Shown: piece by piece, positions 6,958 to 11,698 of the stretch | How positions within the stretch are numbered: the first letter of the stretch is position 1 | Layout of the letters: each line of letters starts with the position of its first letter | NCBI GenBank assembly: GCA_003552565.1 | Contig: PUNB01000259.1 | Coordinates: 1 to 11,698, forward strand | Reading direction: 5' to 3' | DNA from: Lentisphaerota bacterium | GTDB lineage: Bacteria; Verrucomicrobiota; Lentisphaeria; Oligosphaerales; PUNB01 | Length of the DNA stretch: 11,698 nt | Position numbers and translations under genes: made by a program | The notes under the pieces: generated by a model | What the model was told of the DNA's origin: nothing | Seen by the model: only the letters and a program-made list of their open reading frames with translations | Database searches by the model: none

Positions 6958-7036
6958 CTATCTTCCCGCCTAAAGCCATCAACAATGAGGCAGTTGAAAA
7001 CCGGATTACCTATAAAGATTTGGGGTGCTTTATATT

Positions 7037-7885
7037 TCACCCGTCATTCAGGTTAAGCGCGGTGAGAGCATGCTGTACATTCAGACTTATCTGATCCTGT
7101 TCTTCAGGAAACATGCCCACCACTACAGCGTCTTCACTTTTTATGTTGGCAAAGGCGAATCTGAAAGCTTCCGCCACTTTTTGCTGGGTTTCGCATTGTC
7201 GTGAAGCAGCCAGGATTTTAAAAGCGAGGCAGGTTTTACGAGTATTCCGGATCACTTCACACATCCGAGGCGGGTCCTGAGGGAGAAATTCTTCTTTCGC
7301 ACAAGCTTTTTTCCCGGGGTTTACCAAAGCGCTTTCCCGCGGCTGGCGATTTATATTGTAAAAGCAGGCCATATAAAAATCTATATCCCAGCCTTTTTCT
7401 TCGGCATATTCAATTACTTCCGGAGTATGAGTTCCCAGTCCCACTTGTAAACCGGTATCACGGATACACTTGAGATAGTCGTTAACCTTCTCAATTCTGC
7501 CTTCCAGCCAGTATTTATCGGTTCTCGAGCCGTGGTGGTAAATAGCAATTGGTTCGGCGGCCGCTATGATTTTAATATTCTGAAAAACATTATGCATTTC
7601 CGAGGCGGTCTGAGCTACCCAATGCAGATTGCCACCCCGACGTCGGAAAAGCTCCAGCCAATGCAAAACCCGATGATAATCGCCCCGGGCCTGAATGGTA
7701 TTAATGCCCGAGGCCTCCAGAGTCTGAAGATAAGTTACTACCTGCTCATCAGTAAAATAATCCAGCATCTTCTGATCTAATTCAGTAGAGTAATGAGAGT
7801 AACCGCACAATGGATTACCTCCGCTTATGAGGCGAGTTACATAAATATCAGAATTGGCAAATTTAACTGTTGGGAAAGTTTTCAT
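7037..7885 (-). CDS. Aldo/keto-reductase-like TIM-barrel protein of unknown function
   Basis: I do not recognise a named function. The chain (282 residues from the chosen start) reads like a TIM barrel resembling aldo/keto reductases: TRLISGGNPLCG near the start, ASGINTIQARGDYHRVL matching the AKR 'GINffDTAdvYG' region, WVAQTAS where AKRs have the lysine strand, IYHHGSRTD at the histidine strand, and VVVGM near the end. By eye the AKR tetrad Asp-Tyr-Lys-His becomes Gln65-Tyr70-Gln92-His117/118, so normal NADPH-dependent reduction is doubtful. No signal peptide. Start: the ATG at 7885 (MKTFPTV) begins the conserved-looking part; an in-frame ATG at 7930 and a GTG between them are possible, and none has a clear ribosome site. 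It is the last gene of the minus-strand glycan cluster, 110-155 bases after the sulfatase, so a role in handling a released sugar is a guess from context. Confidence 0.6.
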   Translation of the reverse strand: MKTFPTVKFANSDIYVTRLISGGNPLCGYSHYSTELDQKMLDYFTDEQVVTYLQTLEASGINTIQARGDYHRVLHWLELFRRRGGNLHWVAQTASEMHNVFQNIKIIAAAEPIAIYHHGSRTDKYWLEGRIEKVNDYLKCIRDTGLQVGLGTHTPEVIEYAEEKGWDIDFYMACFYNINRQPRESALVNPGKKACAKEEFLPQDPPRMCEVIRNTRKTCLAFKILAASRQCETQQKVAEAFRFAFANIKSEDAVVVGMFPEEQDQISLNVQHALTALNLNDG

Positions 7886-8040
7886 AATTTGTTTTTCATT
7901 GCCCACCCGCCTGATTGATTCATGAGCCATCTGCTGCGAGACGCCATTGCCCGCAATTTCAACAGGTTACAGCCGCCGCTGATCGTGACGCACCTCAGTA
8001 TGCCCGGGAGCGCGATTACGTTTATTTATTTGTCATTATG

Positions 8041-9420
8041 TTATCCAGACATGACTTTGCTGTCGGCAAGATCATACATCGCAATTATGTAGGGATGTTC
8101 CTGGCGGTAATGGGTGAGCGGAGTGGGACTGGCGACTTCTCCCTTGGGACGCACTCCCTCGCCGAGCCGTCCTGTTGCTTCATCGCCCAGTTCCTTCCGA
8201 GCGTTTTCGAGCAACTGTTCAAGCCGCCGGACGACTTCCGGCCGCGCGTCATAACAGTTTTCCGTTTCACCCGGATCCGATTCCAGGTTATACAGCTCCC
8301 GCAGAATTGAATCCCCCTTGCGCACATGCAGTTTCCAAGCTCCTTCCCGAACCGCTTCGAGATTGTTCCGCATATAATAATAGAGACAGGAGCGGGGGCT
8401 GGCTCCGTCTTCCCGGAACAGCAGATCATGCATATCGTATCCGTCAATTTTTCGAGCGGCGGAATTTTCTCCTCCTGCGAGGGAGGAGACCAGAGTGGGC
8501 AGCAGATCGATGGCCGCGGCCAGTTCGGTACAAGTTTTTCCCGCTTTAATTTTTCCAGGCCAGCGAACGATAAAGGGCACTCGCATTCCGCCTTCCCAGG
8601 TTGTTCCTTTAGTCCCGCGCAAGGGGGCGTTGCTTCCGCCTTCGTCACGGACACGCGAACCGTTATCGCTGGTGAAAATGACGATTGTATTTTCATCCAG
8701 CCCCTGACTTTTCAATTCATCCAGAACCACCCCGGCGGTCCAGTCGATATGTTCGACGGCTCCGCCATAAGCGCCGTTCTCCGATTGATCAAGAAAAGGT
8801 TTCGGCACAAACAAGGGCAAATGCACATACATATGAGCGAGGTACAGAAAAAACGGCCGGTCACGGTTGTCACGAATGAAGCGAACAGCTTCTTCGGTAT
8901 AACGTTCAGTCAAACCCAGTTGATTAGGCTGTTCCTGAATAACTTCGGTGTCTCGGAGCAAAGGCAGGGGCGGAGCGTTTTCCCGTCCGGCCTGGCGGCC
9001 CATGTCGTTGCTGTAGGGAAGGCCGTAGTATTCGTCGAATCCGCGTGCCGTCGGCAGAAACTCCGGCTGATCCCCGCAATGCCATTTACCAACCAGCTTA
9101 GTGCGATAACCCAAGTCTCGAAGCTGGCCCGGTAAAGTTTTTTCATCCTCATGAATCCCGTACGGTTGTCCAGGAAACAATACCCAGTGTCCGTCGAATT
9201 CGCCGAATCCGATCCGGGAAGGATAGCAGCCGGTCATCATCGCTCCCCGGCTGGGCGAGCAGACCGGACTGGCCATGTAGAAGTTGGTGAATTTCATTCC
9301 TTCCGCGCACATTTGGTCCAGAGCCGGAGTTTTATTGATTGAGGAACCGTAACAACCAAGGTCGCCATAGCCGAGATCGTCACAATTGATCAAAATAATA
9401 TTAGGAGCCGAATGGTTCAT
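8041..9420 (-). CDS. Type I (formylglycine-dependent) sulfatase, cytoplasmic as predicted
   Basis: Hydrolyses sulfate esters, most likely on a carbohydrate. The 459-residue chain has all main arylsulfatase-family marks: metal ligands D14/D15 in NCDDLGYGD; the signature CSPSRGAMMTG with Cys54, to be converted to formylglycine; GKWHCGD (K112, H114); AHMYVHLP (H196, H200); TSDNG (D252/N253); and K271 in LRGTKGTTWEGGMRVP. The cysteine form can be matured by anaerobic radical-SAM or aerobic enzymes; neither is in the window. Most such glycan sulfatases are secreted, but this one begins MNHSAPNIILINCDD with no signal peptide, so it should act inside the cell unless the start is misplaced; none further upstream is likely because the ATG overlaps the stop of the preceding gene (ATGA, 9417-9420). 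Coupling to the phosphoesterase suggests joint action. Substrate is unknown; the GH110 neighbour hints at sulfated galactose units. Confidence 0.92.
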   Translation of the reverse strand: MNHSAPNIILINCDDLGYGDLGCYGSSINKTPALDQMCAEGMKFTNFYMASPVCSPSRGAMMTGCYPSRIGFGEFDGHWVLFPGQPYGIHEDEKTLPGQLRDLGYRTKLVGKWHCGDQPEFLPTARGFDEYYGLPYSNDMGRQAGRENAPPLPLLRDTEVIQEQPNQLGLTERYTEEAVRFIRDNRDRPFFLYLAHMYVHLPLFVPKPFLDQSENGAYGGAVEHIDWTAGVVLDELKSQGLDENTIVIFTSDNGSRVRDEGGSNAPLRGTKGTTWEGGMRVPFIVRWPGKIKAGKTCTELAAAIDLLPTLVSSLAGGENSAARKIDGYDMHDLLFREDGASPRSCLYYYMRNNLEAVREGAWKLHVRKGDSILRELYNLESDPGETENCYDARPEVVRRLEQLLENARKELGDEATGRLGEGVRPKGEVASPTPLTHYRQEHPYIIAMYDLADSKVMSG

Positions 9421-10625
9421 TTTGAATCCTTTAATTTTTCAAGAGTCAATTCGCCAGCCAATCGACCGTCATCCCGAACCATTTCAGCTCTGATTTGACT
9501 GGTGGTTACGGAAATTTTAATTACACTTCTTTCACCGACATGCGGCCCGCCACCAATCAAGACAGGAAAATTATGTTTCGCGTCGGCTTCATAAATTCCC
9601 ATCTCGTGAGTATGACCGGCAATTAACAAATCCACATTCCCTTCATTCAGCAGGTCGCCGAACATTTTCCGGCAATGCGAAGAACCATGTCTATCTTTTT
9701 TAGCATGCCAAGGAGGAATGTGGATAAAGACTATTCGGAAAGGAGCTTCAATAAATTCTTTCTTCTGTATTTCCCCGGCCAGCCACTCCCGTTGTTCTTC
9801 CCGGTACATGTCAGAGGCCACCAGCCCCTGGTGTTCACTATGTTCGTCGACTTTATCTTCACCGGCGTCCAAAACTACGAGTCTGGCCGGCCCCCGGGAA
9901 AAAGCATGATATGATTTTCCATTTGACAAAGAAAAATAATTTAGAAGCTTCCGCGACCACGCCCCCCGTAATTCATGATTTCCCCGGACGAACAAAAACG
10001 GTTTCTCTCTTGCAAACAGTTCCACGCATGGCTGGAGAAAATGATTTATCAGCTGATCTTCGCTTTCCATTAACCTGAACATGTCTCCGTTAAAAACAGT
10101 TAGATCGAAACCCTTTTCATGATCAGCCAAACCTTCGAGCAATTGCGAAATACCTTGATACTGGTCATGAAGATCCATGAAAATCATCATATCAAACGTA
10201 TCCTCATCCAATGACGGCGTAGTAAAGGTATAAACAGAGCTGACAACTGTTTTCCCAAACTGAAAATGGGCCATAGGGATACCGGGCGGTAAATTTTCAT
10301 CAACTCTGGCACCGCCCCGGATTTCGGCGGATAAAATGCGGTATCGGTAACTCTTTCCCGGTTGAAGACCGGTCAATTTTATTTTATGAATTCTGTTATT
10401 GATCTGGACAAGACCGTCCTGATAAGCCACCGCTTTGTGCTGTAAATGACTGCCCTCTCCATACTCAACCCAACCCAAAGATCTTTCCTGGGTGATCCAC
10501 ATGACAGTCACTTCAGTGGCCGACAGATTCTGAAGATAAGGCCCCGTTCTGAATAAATTTTCCGAGCCGATTTCCATATAATCAGCAATGCCGTCTCTTT
10601 TTGCAATACTCTTAAAGGCTTCCAT
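9417..10625 (-). CDS. Metallophosphoesterase with purple-acid-phosphatase-type N-terminal domain
   Basis: A 402-residue two-domain protein. Residues about 25-140 form a fibronectin-III-like domain with the purple-acid-phosphatase opening TGPYLQNLSATEVTVMWIT and WVEYGEG. The calcineurin-like phosphoesterase domain follows with its metal ligands: D151-x-H153 (MDLHD), NGD (D181), GNHE (N216, H217), a histidine in IVFIHIPPWH (H302) and AGHTHE (H338, H340). It should bind two metal ions and cleave a phosphate mono- or diester. No signal peptide is apparent, unlike many secreted family members. I prefer the ATG at 10625 with AGG a few bases upstream; an in-frame TTG at 10646 has no ribosome site. 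The stop overlaps the sulfatase start by four bases. The substrate is unknown: a phosphorylated sugar, a cyclic nucleotide, or another ester are all possible. The coupling to a sulfatase favours a glycan-linked role. Confidence 0.87.
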   Translation of the reverse strand: MEAFKSIAKRDGIADYMEIGSENLFRTGPYLQNLSATEVTVMWITQERSLGWVEYGEGSHLQHKAVAYQDGLVQINNRIHKIKLTGLQPGKSYRYRILSAEIRGGARVDENLPPGIPMAHFQFGKTVVSSVYTFTTPSLDEDTFDMMIFMDLHDQYQGISQLLEGLADHEKGFDLTVFNGDMFRLMESEDQLINHFLQPCVELFAREKPFLFVRGNHELRGAWSRKLLNYFSLSNGKSYHAFSRGPARLVVLDAGEDKVDEHSEHQGLVASDMYREEQREWLAGEIQKKEFIEAPFRIVFIHIPPWHAKKDRHGSSHCRKMFGDLLNEGNVDLLIAGHTHEMGIYEADAKHNFPVLIGGGPHVGERSVIKISVTTSQIRAEMVRDDGRLAGELTLEKLKDSK

Positions 10626-10700
10626 ATCTGACCTGATTTCGTTCAAAAAAGATGTGAAGGCGGATATTTATTCATAACCGCTCTTCCGCATTATTACATC

Positions 10701-11698
10701 TTAAGCATCTTCAATAATTATACCTTGCCCGGAACCTGTTTTCACCTCGCCCGGCGCCGTATTTATAATTTCAATATTTTTCCCCAGCACATCATCGGCA
10801 ATCAGATTACCTTTAATTTCAACGTTTTTGCATGCTTCCACCGTCAGCATGGCCCTCCGCCCCAGCCAGGGTTGATAGTAAGTGTTGTGCTTGATAATAT
10901 TATGGCTGAATGTTAGACCGTCAACACTCAAGGCGTACAAGACTGAATAGTCGAATACGTCAAACACATTTTCAATTACGCTAATATTGCGATGGAACGG
11001 CTTGGCGGGATCAATCTCCGGAATGACCGGTGCAATGCTTATTACTCCCTCCCCGGAACCATGTTTATTGGTCAGGCAATGGGGATGAAATCGGTTTCCG
11101 CGAATAAACACATCCTTTACCGCGCCGGATTCATACCAGTTGCCCGCATCACCGGCGATCACTATCGCCGCCCCGCTGGAAATGAAATCATTGTTTTCTA
11201 TCAGTACTTCACCCGGGGTGGATACCAGCAGCGACCGAGCCCGGCAACTGCCGAACCAGGTGTTCCGAACGGTAAAGTCAGGTGTCCAAGTCAGGTTTTC
11301 CAAGGCATCTCCGGTCTCTACTCCAGCCGGAATCTCAGTGTCCAGATCAAGGATAAACTGATCGGTATCAAGCTTTGTAAAAGACCTGACTTTCCCGGTC
11401 GCGACGGTTGCCATTGAATCACGCTTGATAAAACCTAATTCATCACCTTCCCTTGCCCATTCGAAACCTTTACTGCTGCGGTGCTGGAAACTGCAGACCA
11501 GACGGTTGCCGGTCTGAATCTTGTCAATAAGGACACTGGTACCGTGGACGTTTATAGGGTCGTCCATCAGCCCCTCAAACTTGCAGCTTTCCACCTCTAT
11601 TTTGCCGCGACAGTTGGACACCTGAAAACCGTCGGCGTGACCGGATTGATAACGGCGCTTGGCGTAATTGGGCATCACACTGCAATGATCGAGTCTGA
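10701..11698 (-). CDS. GH110-type alpha-1,3-galactosidase, C-terminal part (runs off right edge)
   Basis: The reading frame is open to the right edge; about 332 codons are visible and the 5' part is missing, so start and signal peptide cannot be judged. The text shows right-handed parallel beta-helix features: repeated short strands with Asn-rich turns (VRNTWF, IENNDF, IRGNRF, IENVFD, FSHNII, IKGNLI). Near the visible start, HADGFQVSNCRG and then FEGLMDDPINVHGT match the conserved core of GH110, whose members remove alpha-1,3-linked galactose, including from blood-group-B-type glycans and algal galactans. The paired aspartates (codons at 11559-11564) lie in this core and are plausible catalytic residues. 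It is the first visible gene of the minus-strand cluster, 75 bases before the phosphoesterase. Alternative: another beta-helix glycan hydrolase; the DDPINVHG pattern makes GH110 the best call. Confidence 0.82.
   Translation of the reverse strand, partial: RLDHCSVMPNYAKRRYQSGHADGFQVSNCRGKIEVESCKFEGLMDDPINVHGTSVLIDKIQTGNRLVCSFQHRSSKGFEWAREGDELGFIKRDSMATVATGKVRSFTKLDTDQFILDLDTEIPAGVETGDALENLTWTPDFTVRNTWFGSCRARSLLVSTPGEVLIENNDFISSGAAIVIAGDAGNWYESGAVKDVFIRGNRFHPHCLTNKHGSGEGVISIAPVIPEIDPAKPFHRNISVIENVFDVFDYSVLYALSVDGLTFSHNIIKHNTYYQPWLGRRAMLTVEACKNVEIKGNLIADDVLGKNIEIINTAPGEVKTGSGQGIIIEDA

Noticed and set aside
8326..9135. A 269-codon open frame on the plus strand, antisense to the sulfatase
   Set aside because: It lies fully inside a sulfatase with all family motifs; its translation is low in recognisable pattern and has no ribosome site of note. 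It is a shadow of the GC-skewed codons on the other strand.
9675..9914. A 79-codon plus-strand frame antisense to the phosphoesterase
   Set aside because: It lies within the metal-binding core of a well-supported gene and has no independent evidence.

Overview
The window reads as bacterial chromosome with mid-range GC, probably from an anaerobe with a taste for complex glycans. It pairs an oxygen-sensitive type of 2-oxoacid:ferredoxin oxidoreductase with a sulfatase and predicted alpha-galactosidases. That mix is typical of PVC-group bacteria (Kiritimatiellota, Lentisphaerota, Planctomycetota), but the placement is inference; there is no rRNA, tRNA or marker gene here.

Layout. (1) 1-200, minus strand: the N-terminal zinc-binding part of an IS91-type transposase, cut by the window edge. 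(2) 201-496: a divergent intergenic region with a perfect hairpin, a candidate promoter and an operator-like palindrome. (3) 497-4801, plus strand: an operon for arylpyruvate/aryl-acid metabolism: paaK (arylacetate-CoA ligase), a tandem-ACT protein, iorA and iorB. iorA stops before the usual C-terminal ferredoxin domain. iorA and iorB are separated by 379 bases that hold a tandem imperfect repeat with GC-rich hairpins. (4) 4891-6900, plus strand: a 669-residue clan GH-D (alpha-galactosidase-like) glycoside hydrolase without a signal peptide. (5) 7037-11698, minus strand, convergent with the preceding block: a glycan cluster read right to left: GH110-type alpha-1,3-galactosidase (5' part off the window), a metallophosphoesterase with a purple-acid-phosphatase-type N-terminal domain, a sulfatase translationally coupled to it by an ATGA overlap, and an aldo/keto-reductase-like TIM-barrel protein that seems to have lost key catalytic residues.

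How the genes fit. The Ior/PaaK operon would interconvert aryl pyruvates, arylacetyl-CoA and arylacetates. In a fermenter this could make ATP from aromatic amino acids; in the reverse direction it could build aromatic amino acids from aryl acids. The ACT protein is a plausible amino-acid sensor for it. The right half looks like part of a locus for taking apart sulfated, galactose-containing glycans. Two unrelated alpha-galactosidase-type families lie on opposite strands around a sulfatase and a phosphoesterase. The sulfatase and the clan GH-D enzyme have no visible export signal, which suggests that some processing happens on imported oligosaccharides inside the cell.

No CRISPR array, RNA gene, phage module or obvious defence system was found. 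The points most worth checking are the ferredoxin-less IorA, the tandem repeat that splits iorA from iorB, the AKR-like protein with altered active-site positions, and the coupled phosphoesterase-sulfatase pair.
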